From contig JNKE01000021.1 in NCBI GenBank assembly GCA_000701945.1, positions 1 to 64,000 on the forward strand: a stretch of 64,000 nucleotides of DNA. Reading direction: 5' to 3'. The stretch comes from Anaerotruncus sp. MC2020 (GTDB taxonomy: Bacteria; Bacillota; Clostridia; Oscillospirales; Ruminococcaceae). The notes beneath the pieces were generated by a model. The model made no database searches, was not told where the DNA came from, and worked only from the letters and a program-made list of their open reading frames with translations. Shown here one piece after another: positions 35,165 through 43,854 of this stretch (positions are counted from its first letter, which is position 1; each line of letters starts with the position of its first letter). The position numbers were made by a program, and so were the translations under genes.

Positions 35165-36331
35165 ATGTTCAACATACAGACACTCAACAAGATATCACCC
35201 GTTGGCACGGACGTTTTCGACAAGAGCAAGTACGCTATCGCAGACGCGCCCGCAAATCCCGACGCAATCATGGTACGTTCCGCTAAGATGCACGACATGA
35301 CATTCGGCGACAAGCTTCTTGCTATTGCACGTGCAGGCGCAGGCGTAAACAACATTCCTGTTGACCGCTGCGCACAGGAGGGCATCTGCGTATTCAACAC
35401 TCCCGGCGCTAACTCAAACGCAGTTAAGGAGCTTGCAATATGCGCACTTCTTCTTGCTTCGAGAAAGATAGTTGAGGCAGCACAGTGGTCTGCTTCCCTC
35501 AAGGGTACAGAGGACGCTCCCAAGACAGTTGAGAGCGGCAAGAGCAAGTTCGCAGGTCCCGAGATAGCAGGCAAGACACTCGGTATCATCGGACTCGGCG
35601 CAATCGGCGGCAAGATAGCGAACGCAGCAGAGGCACTCGGAATGAAGGTCATCGGCTACGACCCCTACCTCTCCGTAGGAGCAGCACTCCACCTCGAGCC
35701 TTCCGTACAGGTTGTCAAGGACATCAACGACATCTACAAGAACAGCGACTATATCACCATTCATATGCCTTATACACCTCAGACAAAGAACACTATTGAC
35801 GCTGAGCAGATAGCAATGATGAAGGACGGCGTACGTCTCATCAACCTCGCAAGAGGCGAGCTCATCAACAGCGAGGCAGTAGTAAAGGCTATCGCTGACG
35901 GCAAGGTAGCAAAGTACGTAACAGACTTTGCAGACGACATCGTACTCGGAGCAGAGAACGTTATCGTACTTCCCCACCTCGGTGCATCGACACCCGAGAG
36001 CGAGGACAACTGCGCAGTAATGGCAGCAGAGGAGCTCATTGACTACCTCGAGAACGGCAACATCAGGAACAGCGTAAACTACCCGAACCTCTCCATGAAC
36101 TGCACAGACACGAAGATATGCGTAATCCATAAGAACGTGCCTACAACTATTGCATCTATCACGAGCGCAGTAGGCAACGAGGGCATCAACATCGAGAACA
36201 TGGCAAACGCGAGCAAGGGAGACTTTGCATACACGATGCTTGACGTAACAGGCGAGGTGCCTGCAAGTGTTGAGGGCAAGATAAACGCAGTAGACGGCGT
36301 AATCCGCGTAAGAGTCATCAACAAGAAGTAA
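35165..36331 (+). CDS. serA: D-3-phosphoglycerate dehydrogenase with ACT domain
   Basis: 388 residues. First step of serine synthesis: oxidises 3-phosphoglycerate with NAD. NAD site 'IIGLGAIGGKIA', catalytic region 'NLARGELINSEA' and 'LPHLGASTPESEDN', and a C-terminal ACT domain ('KNVPTTIASITSAVGNEG') that usually gives serine feedback. The ATG at 35165 suits AAGAGG at 35151-35156; the ATG at 35159 is too close. Codon use is like serC. Confidence 0.95.
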   Translation: MFNIQTLNKISPVGTDVFDKSKYAIADAPANPDAIMVRSAKMHDMTFGDKLLAIARAGAGVNNIPVDRCAQEGICVFNTPGANSNAVKELAICALLLASRKIVEAAQWSASLKGTEDAPKTVESGKSKFAGPEIAGKTLGIIGLGAIGGKIANAAEALGMKVIGYDPYLSVGAALHLEPSVQVVKDINDIYKNSDYITIHMPYTPQTKNTIDAEQIAMMKDGVRLINLARGELINSEAVVKAIADGKVAKYVTDFADDIVLGAENVIVLPHLGASTPESEDNCAVMAAEELIDYLENGNIRNSVNYPNLSMNCTDTKICVIHKNVPTTIASITSAVGNEGINIENMANASKGDFAYTMLDVTGEVPASVEGKINAVDGVIRVRVINKK

Positions 36332-36345
36332 GCGCGAAAAAGCAC

Positions 36346-36374
36346 TTGACAAAGTCTCTTCATAGTGTTATACT
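36346..36374 (+). promoter_or_regulatory. Promoter of the antisense RNA of the Fst-like locus
   Basis: TTGACA (36346-36351), 17 bp, TATACT (36369-36374). It fires toward the toxin gene on the other strand, and no protein with a ribosome binding site follows it. Confidence 0.85.
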
Positions 36375-36380
36375 ATATAT

Positions 36381-36456
36381 AACCACAAAGGATATTGTGT
36401 GCATGGTTACACACGAAACGAACCCCCGAGAGCGGCAACTCTCGGGGGTTCTTTTT
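36381..36456 (+). ncRNA. Putative antitoxin antisense RNA (RNAII-like)
   Basis: About 75 nt from the predicted start (near 36381) to the terminator. Near its 5' end it holds ACAAAGGATATT (36385-36396) and GCATGGT (36401-36407). Both recur in the same order at 36536-36547 and 36555-36561, which is the start-codon region of the toxin gene on the other strand. The RNA can therefore pair with the toxin mRNA over about 15 bases (one G-U) just inside the coding region and again over the AUG. This is the direct-repeat design of RNAII in the enterococcal par locus. Confidence 0.75.
36420..36456. terminator. Bidirectional terminator shared by toxin mRNA and antisense RNA
   Basis: Stem AACCCCCGAGAG / CTCTCGGGGGTT (36421-36450) with loop CGGCAA. 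CTTTTT follows on the plus strand; the minus strand has a weaker TTCGTTTCG tail. Because both RNAs contain it, their loops are complementary. Confidence 0.88.
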
Positions 36457-36459
36457 GGG

Positions 36460-36558
36460 CTATTTGTCGGACTTCAAGTGTCTGTCTAACCACTTGCTCA
36501 CACAGTCACCGACTAAGCGAGCCACGACAGCCGTTACAAAGGATATTATGTATTGCAT
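36460..36558 (-). CDS. Fst-like type I toxin peptide (candidate)
   Basis: 32 residues, starting 'MQYIISFVTAVV' and ending 'VSKWLDRHLKSDK'. One hydrophobic segment (about 3-20) is followed by Trp23-Leu-Asp and a charged tail. This is the plan of Fst-family toxins, small membrane peptides that stop growth when over-made; the pAD1 Fst tail S-R-V-L-D aligns with S-K-W-L-D here. The usual Fst proline in the helix is absent. Expression signals are strong: TTGACA-17-TATCAT promoter, AAGGAGGT seven bases before the ATG, and a terminator after the TAG. An RNA from the opposite promoter overlaps its 3' end. I infer a type I toxin; a small membrane peptide with another role is the alternative. Confidence 0.75.
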   Translation of the reverse strand: MQYIISFVTAVVARLVGDCVSKWLDRHLKSDK

Positions 36559-36565
36559 GGTATAC

Positions 36566-36587
36566 ACCTCCTTCCTGACGGAAGAAG
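36566..36587 (-). promoter_or_regulatory. Hairpin masking the toxin ribosome binding site
   Basis: In the toxin leader, CUUCUUCC (36587-36580) can pair with GGAAGGAG (36575-36568) across a four-base loop, seven Watson-Crick pairs and one G-U. The right arm contains most of the Shine-Dalgarno sequence. The fst mRNA has a similar leader structure. Confidence 0.65.
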
Positions 36588-36598
36588 CCGACAAGCTA

Positions 36599-36627
36599 AT
36601 GATAGCATTTTTGTCGGATGTTGTCAA
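36599..36627 (-). promoter_or_regulatory. Promoter of the Fst-like toxin
   Basis: Read leftward: TTGACA (36627-36622), 17 bp, TATCAT (36604-36599). Predicted leader about 34 nt. Confidence 0.87.
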
Positions 36628-36682
36628 TAACAGAGAGTCCGCGACACAAATATGAACAAATTGTAAACAATCCCTTTCAGAC

Positions 36683-36711
36683 TTGACTTGCAGTCAGAAA
36701 AGGACTATACT
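36683..36711 (+). promoter_or_regulatory. Promoter of htpG
   Basis: TTGACT (36683-36688), 17 bp, TATACT (36706-36711). The predicted transcript start falls inside the CIRCE element. Confidence 0.88.
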
Positions 36712-36715
36712 ATAT

Positions 36716-36742
36716 TTAGCACTCGAACACAGAGAGTGCTAA
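36716..36742 (+). promoter_or_regulatory. CIRCE operator (HrcA site)
   Basis: TTAGCACTC, nine bases, GAGTGCTAA: an exact match to the CIRCE consensus. HrcA bound here represses transcription until heat stress. Confidence 0.97.
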
Positions 36743-36783
36743 CACAAATGTAAATCTTATACTTCTAAAAGGAGATGTTCATA

Positions 36784-38688
36784 ATGGGCACAAAACAGTT
36801 CAAGGCGGAGTCAAAGCGCCTGCTCGAAATGATGATACACTCGATATACACGCACAAGGAGATATTCCTGCGCGAGCTGATATCGAACGCGAGCGACGCG
36901 ATAGACAAGCTGTACTTCAAGTCGCTGACAGACGACAAGGTCGGACTGAGCAAGGACGACTTTGCGATATGGATAGACACCGACAAGGAGTCGCGCACGC
37001 TGAAGATAACGGATAACGGAATCGGCATGACGGAGGAGGAGCTCGAGAACAACCTCGGAACCATTGCAAACAGCGGCTCATTCAAGTTCAAGAGCGAGAA
37101 CAAGCTCGAGGAGGACAACCAGATAATCGGACAGTTTGGCGTCGGCTTCTATTCGGCGTTCATGGTAGCGAAGAAGGTCACAGTCATCTCTAAGGCGTAT
37201 GGCAGTGACAAGGCATACCGCTGGGAGAGCGAGGGCGTTGACGGCTACACTATCACGGAGGACGAGAAGGAGAGCGTCGGAACGGTAATAATCCTCGAGA
37301 TGCTCGACGACACCGACGACGAGAAGTACGGCGAATTCCTTGACGAGTACCGCATAAAGGGGCTCATCAAGAAGTATTCGGACTACATCCGCTTCCCCAT
37401 CAAGATGAAGGTACAGCACAGCCGACCGAAGGAGCAGACCGAGGAGGACAAGGCAGCCAACAAGCCCGTAGAGTACGAGGACTACATTGAGGTAGAGACA
37501 CTCAACAGCATGGTACCGCTGTGGAAGAAGAGCAAGTCCGAGCTGAAAGAAGAGGACTACAAGCACTTCTACACTGAGAAATTCTACGATTACAACGAGC
37601 CTCTGAAGTACGCCCACGTCAAGAACGAGGGTATGCCGAGCTACAATGCTCTGCTCTATATACCGTCGAAAGCACCGTTTGACTACTACTCGAAGGAGTA
37701 CGAGAAGGGCTTACAGCTCTACTCGAACGGCGTCCTCATCATGGACAAGTGCGCTGACCTTCTGCCCGATTATTTCAGCTTTGTGAAGGGACTTGTCGAC
37801 AGCGAGGACCTCTCGCTGAACATCTCGCGAGAGATGCTCCAGCACGACCGCCAGCTGAAGGTCATCGCAAAGAGCATAGAAAAGACGATAAGCTCCGAGC
37901 TGAAGAAGATGCTGAAGAACGAGCGTGAGAAGTACGAGGAGTTCTGGAAGGCGTTCGGAATGCAGGTGAAGTACGGTGTATACAGCGAATTCGGCATGAA
38001 CAAGGACAAGCTGCAAGACCTGCTTCTGTTCACTTCCTCGAAGGACAACAAGCTCGTAACGCTTGATGAATACGTAACGGGAATGCGCGAGGAGCAGAAG
38101 TACATCTACTACGCGACGGGCGAGAGCGTTGCCCGTATCGAACAGCTCCCGCAGACGGAGCTCGTCAAGGACAACGGCTTTGAGATACTCTATCTCACGG
38201 ACAGCATCGACGAGTTCGCGATAAAGGTGATAACGAAGTACAAGGACAAGGAGTTCAAGAACGTCTCCGCAGACGACCTCGGACTTGAGACTCCCGAGAA
38301 GAAGGAGGAGCTCAAGGCGAAGGAGGAGGAGAGCGCGGATATGCTCAAGGAGCTCGGCGAGGCACTTGACGGCAAGGTAACGAAGGTCGTACTCTCTCAG
38401 AGGCTGAAATCCCACCCTGTGTGCCTTACGAGCGAGGGCGAGATAACGCTTGAAATGGAGAAGGTGCTGAACTCGATGCCTACCGACCAGCAGGTACACG
38501 CCCAGCGCGTGCTTGAGATAAACCCCGAGCACGAGATATACGGCAAGCTGAAGGCGATAGCTGAGGCAGGGGACAAGGACAAGCTTACGAAGTACGCGAA
38601 GCTTCTTTACACACAGGCGCTGATGATAGAGGGTATGCCGATAGACAATCCCGTAGAGTTCTCGAACCTCGTCTGCGAGCTGATGTAA
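36784..38688 (+). CDS. htpG: Hsp90-family chaperone HtpG
   Basis: 634 residues, full length. The N-terminal GHKL ATPase shows '[13 protein letters not shown]' (N box), '[11 protein letters not shown]' (G1 box) and '[14 protein letters not shown]' (G2 box). The middle and dimerisation domains are complete. The ATG at 36784 lies nine bases after AAAAGGAG; an earlier ATG touches that site. Regulation by HrcA is shown by the CIRCE element. It works in protein folding under stress. Confidence 0.97.
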   Translation: MGTKQFKAESKRLLEMMIHSIYTHKEIFLRELISNASDAIDKLYFKSLTDDKVGLSKDDFAIWIDTDKESRTLKITDNGIGMTEEELENNLGTIANSGSFKFKSENKLEEDNQIIGQFGVGFYSAFMVAKKVTVISKAYGSDKAYRWESEGVDGYTITEDEKESVGTVIILEMLDDTDDEKYGEFLDEYRIKGLIKKYSDYIRFPIKMKVQHSRPKEQTEEDKAANKPVEYEDYIEVETLNSMVPLWKKSKSELKEEDYKHFYTEKFYDYNEPLKYAHVKNEGMPSYNALLYIPSKAPFDYYSKEYEKGLQLYSNGVLIMDKCADLLPDYFSFVKGLVDSEDLSLNISREMLQHDRQLKVIAKSIEKTISSELKKMLKNEREKYEEFWKAFGMQVKYGVYSEFGMNKDKLQDLLLFTSSKDNKLVTLDEYVTGMREEQKYIYYATGESVARIEQLPQTELVKDNGFEILYLTDSIDEFAIKVITKYKDKEFKNVSADDLGLETPEKKEELKAKEEESADMLKELGEALDGKVTKVVLSQRLKSHPVCLTSEGEITLEMEKVLNSMPTDQQVHAQRVLEINPEHEIYGKLKAIAEAGDKDKLTKYAKLLYTQALMIEGMPIDNPVEFSNLVCELM

Positions 38689-38696
38689 GCGCCGCG

Positions 38697-38827
38697 CCAA
38701 GCGGTCACGCGCAGTTCGCGCTGCCGCTCGTAAACTTGGCACCAAGCGGTCGCGCGCGGTTCGCGTTGCCGCTCGTAAACTTGGCGCCAAGCGGGCGCCC
38801 GCAGTTCGCGCGGACACTCGCAAGCTC
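38697..38827. repeat. 45-bp tandem repeat, about three copies
   Basis: Units start at 38697, 38742 and 38787, each beginning CCAAGCGG; the third is diverged and shorter. The DNA is very GC-rich, begins nine bases after the htpG stop, and each unit has internal CGCG-type symmetry. Confidence 0.85.
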
Positions 38828-38847
38828 ATTTACTATTGTAAAAGGGG

Positions 38848-38947
38848 AGTCTTTCCCCGCGAGCCGTACCGATATACAGGGGCAAAGCCATCGGGAGCAA
38901 CAACGCTTACGAAGTCTTTCCCCGCGAGCCATACCGATATACAGGGG
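38848..38947. repeat. Direct repeat pair
   Basis: A block of about 35 bases beginning AGTCTTTCCCCGCGAGCC and ending GATATACAGG occurs at 38848-38882 and 38913-38947 with a 65-base period. No gene is seen between 38948 and the promoter at 39078; a TTGACG and a TATAAT near 39001-39025 are too close together for a good promoter. Confidence 0.8.
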
Positions 38948-39077
38948 GGGCAGTTCTGTACGATACAAATTCTGGCAATCGGCGAGTTGTATTGTATATG
39001 TTGACGCAAGCCGCAGCTGTATAATTGGTTAAAATGCCAAAAAATCCCGAACAAAATTGTTTTTTTGAGGAATTCAC

Positions 39078-39106
39078 TTGACGAAAGGTCATAATTGCGG
39101 TATAAT
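39078..39106 (+). promoter_or_regulatory. Promoter of a small RNA candidate
   Basis: TTGACG (39078-39083), 17 bp, extended -10 with TATAAT (39101-39106). Confidence 0.8.
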
Positions 39107-39112
39107 AACTAC

Positions 39113-39234
39113 AGTGATTAAATAATTATGAATTATTTATCACTCGTTTTGTTGTCTCCTTTCTTTTGTTCTACACATATTTTTCTTTTTATCTCATCTT
39201 CAAAACCCGACGGAAACGTCGGGTTTATTTTTTT
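39113..39234 (+). ncRNA. Putative pyrimidine-rich small RNA
   Basis: About 120 nt between a good promoter and a strong terminator (CCCGACG-GAAA-CGTCGGG at 39206-39223, then T-rich). The first 30 nt can form ATAATT/AATTAT-type pairing. The middle (about 39143-39200) is almost all C and U and contains GTCTCCTTTCTT, complementary to Shine-Dalgarno sequences such as AAAGGAG. The open frame from 39128 lacks a ribosome binding site and runs through the terminator, so a protein is unlikely. A pairing-type regulator is inferred. Confidence 0.55.
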
Positions 39235-39349
39235 GCCTTACGATATATCCTGTCCTTACAAATGTGCGGGAAAAAACGAATCTGTTTTTATTCCAAAGAG
39301 ACGCGGAGATTTCTACCGTTTTAGATATATTACAGCGCGAACTTGGATG

Positions 39350-39800
39350 TGCGGACACCGCGCCCAGCCGTCGAAGGACGGCGAAGAAGGGGCAAAAGTC
39401 GACAAATGGGGGTAGGAGAGGAAGGGGAGCGCGAGGGGGAACGTAGGCAGGGGGAAAGTGTCGACTTTTGTTCCAGTTTTTTTCTTTCCCCCGACCGAAG
39501 TTCCCCCTCGCACCCTTGCGTACAACAAGCAATCCCGAAAAAAGGAAAAACGAGGCGATAATGCGGCGCTTTAATATGGAACATCGTCCTTACGCGATAT
39601 CCTGTAGGGGCGCCCTTTGGGCGTCCGCACCTGACGAAACAATTTACCGATACGTGATGTAGGGGAGGGCGTCCACGACGTCCCGTCCTGCCGGACCGAT
39701 TTGCGGCAACATTCTGTAGGGGTGAGTTCCGCTCGCCCGCAGAAATGGCGTAACGTTTCGGGCGCACGTAAAGCGCCCTGCCGGGATGTTTGTGCAAAGT
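39350..39800. repeat. Dispersed repeats before the pyruvate oxidoreductase gene
   Basis: 39365-39405 is the reverse complement of the block at 47062-47101 (GCCGTCC-TTC-GACGGC palindrome and flanks, ending near a GTCGAC). The purine-rich arm at 39408-39460 and pyrimidine-rich arm at 39475-39530 can pair in part. A GTAGGGGCGCCC-TTTG-GGCGTCCGC element lies at 39604-39630, and GTAGGGG-type units recur at 39660-39725. No gene is seen from 39235 to 39863. Confidence 0.65.
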
Positions 39801-39863
39801 GGTTAGAGAGTGTGTTATTTTTTGGTCAAAGTGACTTAAATTTGTTCTGGCAAAAAAAAGATG

Positions 39864-39892
39864 TTTACAAAGGGCAGGAATTGTGGTATAAT
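39864..39892 (+). promoter_or_regulatory. Promoter of pyruvate:ferredoxin oxidoreductase
   Basis: TTTACA (39864-39869), 17 bp, extended -10 TGGTATAAT (TATAAT at 39887-39892). Confidence 0.85.
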
Positions 39893-39980
39893 GTTGGATG
39901 AAGTTATATGCGCTTTTGCGGACGGTGGACTGCAAGAACGCTCATAACCCCTGAAAAAATTTTTACAGGAGGTCATTCCT

Positions 39981-42900
39981 ATGGCAATCAAAAGAAAAAT
40001 GAAAACAATGGACGGTAATAATGCCGCTGCATATGTTTCCTACGCCTTCACGGAAGTTGCTGGTATCTATCCTATCACACCTTCCAGCCCGATGGCGGAC
40101 TATGTAGACCAGTGGTCTGCACAGGGTGTCAAGAACATTTTCGGCACGACCGTTAAGGTAGAGGAGATGCAGTCCGAGGCTGGTGCGGCAGGTACTGTTC
40201 ACGGTTCTCTGAACGCTGGTGCACTGACAACGACCTATACAGCTTCTCAGGGTCTGCTCCTCATGATCCCGAATATGTACAAGATCGCGGGCGAGCTTCT
40301 TCCCTGCGTATTCCACGTATCTGCGCGCTGCGTAGCATCACACGCACTGAACATTTTCGGTGACCACTCTGACGTTTACGCATGTCGTCAGACAGGTTTT
40401 GCAATGCTTGCTGAGACAAACCCGCAGGAGGTAATGGATCTCGCTGCTGTTGCTCATCTTGCAACTATCAAGAGCCGCGTTCCTTTCATCAACTTCTTTG
40501 ACGGCTTCCGTACATCTCACGAGATCCAGAAGATCGAGACATGGGATTACGAGGATCTGAAGGAAATGTGCGATATGGATGCAGTAAAGGCATTCCGTGC
40601 ACGTGCACTCAATCCTGAGAATCCTACAATGCGCGGATCTCACGAGAACGGAGATATCTTCTTCCAGCACCGTGAGGCTTGCAACTCCTACTACAATGCA
40701 GTACCTGCGATCGTTGAGGAGTACATGGGCAAGGTAAATGAGAAGCTTGGCACAGACTACAAGCTGTTCAACTACTATGGTGCACCCAATGCAGATCGCG
40801 TTATCGTAGCAATGGGTTCTATCTGCGACGTAGCAGAGGAAGTAATCGACTACCTGAACAAGAAGGGCGAGAAGGTCGGCATCGTAAAGGTACGCCTGTT
40901 CCGTCCGTTCTCGGCAGAAAAGCTCGCTGAGGCGATCCCTGCAACTGCAAAGACTATCGCAGTTCTCGACAGAACCAAGGAGCCCGGCTCTCTTGGTGAG
41001 CCTCTCTACCTCGACGTAGTAGCAGCTCTCAATGTTACAGGAAGAAACGATATCAAGGTTATCGGCGGACGTTACGGACTTGGTTCCAAGGATACTCCTC
41101 CTGCATCTGTATTTGCTGTATATGCAGAGCTTGCAAAGGCTGATCCCAAGCCGCAGTTCACACTCGGCATCGTTGACGATGTAACAAACCTCTCACTTGC
41201 TGAGGAGGATGCTCCCAACACAGCTGCTGAGGGCACAATCGAGTGCAAGTTCTGGGGTCTCGGCGGCGACGGTACTGTTGGCGCAAACAAGGACTCCATC
41301 AAGATCATCGGCGACCACACTGACAAGTATGTTCAGGCATACTTCCAGTATGACTCCAAGAAGACAGGCGGTATCACCATCTCGCACCTCCGCTTCGGTG
41401 ATAACCCCATCAAGAGCCCTTACTACATCAACAAGGCTGACTTTGTTGCCTGTCATAACCCGTCCTACATACTCAAGGGCTACAAGATGGTCAACGACGT
41501 AAAGCCCGGCGGTGTATTCCTTATCAACTGCCAGTGGAAGCCCGAGGAGCTCGACCAGCACCTCACAGCTGACACAAAGCAGTATATCGCAAAGAACAAC
41601 ATCCAGCTCTATCTGGTTAACGCAATAGACCTTGCACAGGAGATCGGTCTTGGCAAGCGTACAAACACCATTCTCCAGTCTGCATTCTTCTCACTCTCCA
41701 AGGTACTTCCCGAGGCAGAGGCGATCGGCTACATGAAGGAGAAGGCACAGAAGTTCATGAAGAAGGGCATCGAGATCGTTCAGATGAACGAGAAGGCTAT
41801 CGACGCAGGCGCAACTGCTTACGTCAAGGTAGATGTACCTGCTGAGTGGGCAAACGCTGTAGATAATACCGCATCTGCAAAGCTCGAGGGCTCCGAGAAG
41901 CTCGTCAAGATGGTTGAGGGTATCATGAACCCCGTTGGCAAGATGCTTGGTGATACACTTCCTGTATCTGCATTCTCCGACCACGTTGACGGTACATTCG
42001 AGCTGGGTGCAGCTGCATACGAGAAGCGCGGCGTTGCTGTAATGGTACCCGAGTGGAATCAGGACACCTGCGCAAAGTGCAACAAGTGTGCATTTGTATG
42101 CCCGCACGCAACTATCCGTCCCTTCGCTCTTACAGAGGCTGAAGCAGCAGCAGCTCCTTCAAACATCAAGATAGCACCCAAGCCTGTCGTAAAGACCGAC
42201 TACAAGTACACACTTGCTGTTTCCGCTATGGACTGCATGGGCTGCGGCGTATGTATCGGTGTCTGCCCGACCAAGTCCCTCAAGATGGTTCCCAGAGAGT
42301 CACAGGAGGCACAGCAGGCAGTATTCGATTACTGTGTAGCAAAGGTTACAGAGAAGGCAGACGTTGCAACAGACGCAACTGTGATCTCCAGCCAGTACAA
42401 GAAGCCCCTGCTTGAATTCTCAGGTTCATGCGCAGGCTGTGCTGAGACATCTTACGCAAGACTCATCACACAGCTCTTCGGTTCAAGAATGTATATCTCC
42501 AACGCAACAGGATGTTCTTCTATCTGGGGCGGTCCTGCTGCAACATCACCGTACACTGTTGACGCAAACGGACACGGTCCTGCATGGGCTAACTCACTGT
42601 TCGAGGACAACGCTGAGCATGGTCTCGGTATGTATCTCGGTCAGAAGGCAATCCGTGAGAGACTCATCGAGGAAGTCAAGGAAGTTGCAGCAAGCGACAA
42701 GGCATCTGCTGAGCTGAAGGCAGCTGCTGACGAGTACCTCGCAACAGTAAACGACGGCGCAAAGAACACCGATGCAACAGCAGCACTCGTTGCTGAGCTC
42801 GAGAAGTGCGCAGACAAGTGCGACAAGTGCGCAGATATAGTTGCAAACAAGAACTACCTCTCCAAGAAGTCCGTATGGATCTTCGGCGGCGACGGCTGGG

Positions 42901-43514
42901 CATATGATATCGGCTTCGGCGGACTCGACCACGTACTTGCTACAGGTGAAGATGTAAACATCATGGTATTCGATACCGAGGTTTACTCCAACACAGGCGG
43001 ACAGGCTTCCAAGTCCTCCAACATCGGACAGGTTGCACAGTTCGCAGCAGCAGGTAAGGCAATCGCAAAGAAGCGTCTTGCAGATATCGCAATGAGCTAC
43101 GGTTACATCTATGTAGCACAGATCGCAATGGGTGCTGACATGGCACAGACTCTCAAGGCTATCAAGGACGCTGAGTCTTATCCGGGACCGTCACTCATAA
43201 TCGGATATGCTCCTTGTGAGATGCACTCCATCAAGGGTGGTATGACAAACTGCCAGGCTGAGATGGAGAAGGCAGTTAAGTGCGGCTACTGGAACAACTT
43301 CCGTTATGATCCTCGTCTTGCAGCTAAGGGCGAGAATCCGTTCATACTTGATTCCAAGGCTCCCACAGAGTCTTATCAGGACTTCATCATGAACGAGGCT
43401 CGTTACAGCGCACTCACACGTTCATTCCCCGAGCGTGCTAAGGAGCTGTTCGATAAGGCAGAGAAGACAGCAGCTAATCGTTACGAGTACCTCACAAAGC
43501 TCGCAGAGAAGTAA
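39981..43514 (+). CDS. nifJ: Pyruvate:ferredoxin (flavodoxin) oxidoreductase, single chain
   Basis: 1177 residues. Splits pyruvate and CoA to acetyl-CoA, CO2 and reduced ferredoxin, the central step of clostridial fermentation. The N-terminal 'GIYPITPSSPMADYVD' domain, two 4Fe-4S motifs ('CAKCNKCAFVCPH' at about 697 and 'CMGCGVCIGVCPT' at about 752), 'SGSCAGCAETSY' for the third cluster and the C-terminal TPP motif 'GGDGWAYDIG...SNTGGQASK' are all present. GGAGG lies eight bases before the ATG. Codon use is of the high-expression type (GCA, ACA, CGT), unlike the flanking genes. It has its own promoter and terminator. Confidence 0.97.
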   Translation: MAIKRKMKTMDGNNAAAYVSYAFTEVAGIYPITPSSPMADYVDQWSAQGVKNIFGTTVKVEEMQSEAGAAGTVHGSLNAGALTTTYTASQGLLLMIPNMYKIAGELLPCVFHVSARCVASHALNIFGDHSDVYACRQTGFAMLAETNPQEVMDLAAVAHLATIKSRVPFINFFDGFRTSHEIQKIETWDYEDLKEMCDMDAVKAFRARALNPENPTMRGSHENGDIFFQHREACNSYYNAVPAIVEEYMGKVNEKLGTDYKLFNYYGAPNADRVIVAMGSICDVAEEVIDYLNKKGEKVGIVKVRLFRPFSAEKLAEAIPATAKTIAVLDRTKEPGSLGEPLYLDVVAALNVTGRNDIKVIGGRYGLGSKDTPPASVFAVYAELAKADPKPQFTLGIVDDVTNLSLAEEDAPNTAAEGTIECKFWGLGGDGTVGANKDSIKIIGDHTDKYVQAYFQYDSKKTGGITISHLRFGDNPIKSPYYINKADFVACHNPSYILKGYKMVNDVKPGGVFLINCQWKPEELDQHLTADTKQYIAKNNIQLYLVNAIDLAQEIGLGKRTNTILQSAFFSLSKVLPEAEAIGYMKEKAQKFMKKGIEIVQMNEKAIDAGATAYVKVDVPAEWANAVDNTASAKLEGSEKLVKMVEGIMNPVGKMLGDTLPVSAFSDHVDGTFELGAAAYEKRGVAVMVPEWNQDTCAKCNKCAFVCPHATIRPFALTEAEAAAAPSNIKIAPKPVVKTDYKYTLAVSAMDCMGCGVCIGVCPTKSLKMVPRESQEAQQAVFDYCVAKVTEKADVATDATVISSQYKKPLLEFSGSCAGCAETSYARLITQLFGSRMYISNATGCSSIWGGPAATSPYTVDANGHGPAWANSLFEDNAEHGLGMYLGQKAIRERLIEEVKEVAASDKASAELKAAADEYLATVNDGAKNTDATAALVAELEKCADKCDKCADIVANKNYLSKKSVWIFGGDGWAYDIGFGGLDHVLATGEDVNIMVFDTEVYSNTGGQASKSSNIGQVAQFAAAGKAIAKKRLADIAMSYGYIYVAQIAMGADMAQTLKAIKDAESYPGPSLIIGYAPCEMHSIKGGMTNCQAEMEKAVKCGYWNNFRYDPRLAAKGENPFILDSKAPTESYQDFIMNEARYSALTRSFPERAKELFDKAEKTAANRYEYLTKLAEK

Positions 43515-43548
43515 TTCTGAAATAAAACTGATTGCTCATACGAATAAA

Positions 43549-43580
43549 AGAAGCTCCCCGAAATTCGGGGAGCTTTTTGT
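43549..43580 (+). terminator. Terminator of pyruvate:ferredoxin oxidoreductase
   Basis: AAGCTCCCCGAA / TTCGGGGAGCTT stem with a very small loop, followed by a T run. Confidence 0.92.
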
Positions 43581-43619
43581 ATTGCAGGGAACGGCATCCC
43601 GCAGTATGCCGCGCGGAGA

Positions 43620-43850
43620 AATCTATCGTTTTGAATGAACTACCGCGCGAAACCGAAAGTTTCGCTCAAGCCTTTTCAAAGGCTTGCAGAGTCCAGAGAC
43701 AGCGTCTCTGGCGGGTCAAGGGCAGCGCCCTTGTGGGTTCTAAGGGCAAAGCCCTTAGTCGCCGTCTATGGCGGCGAAACAATCGATTTTTCGAGTAATC
43801 CGCCCTTCGCAAACAATCCGGTGAATTGTTTGCGAATACGAAATTTCACG
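43620..43850 (+). repeat. Hairpin-module repeat, copy C
   Basis: Modules with three-base loops: AGAGAC-AGC-GTCTCT, AAGGGC-AGC-GCCCTT and CTAAGGGC-AAA-GCCCTTAG at about 43692-43760. The GTCGCCGTC-TATG-GCGGCGA unit and the CGCAAACAAT/ATTGTTTGCG palindrome follow (to about 43842), as in copy B at 29780-29865. No gene is seen. Confidence 0.8.
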
Positions 43851-43854
43851 ATTA

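Noticed and set aside
36395..36655. Plus-strand open frame crossing the Fst-like locus
   Set aside because: It runs through the strong terminator, has no ribosome binding site, and is antisense to the better supported small peptide.
39001..39025. Second promoter upstream of the small RNA (TTGACG ... TATAAT)
   Set aside because: The spacer is only 13 bases.
39128..39415. Frame starting in the small RNA candidate
   Set aside because: No Shine-Dalgarno sequence and it runs through the terminator hairpin.
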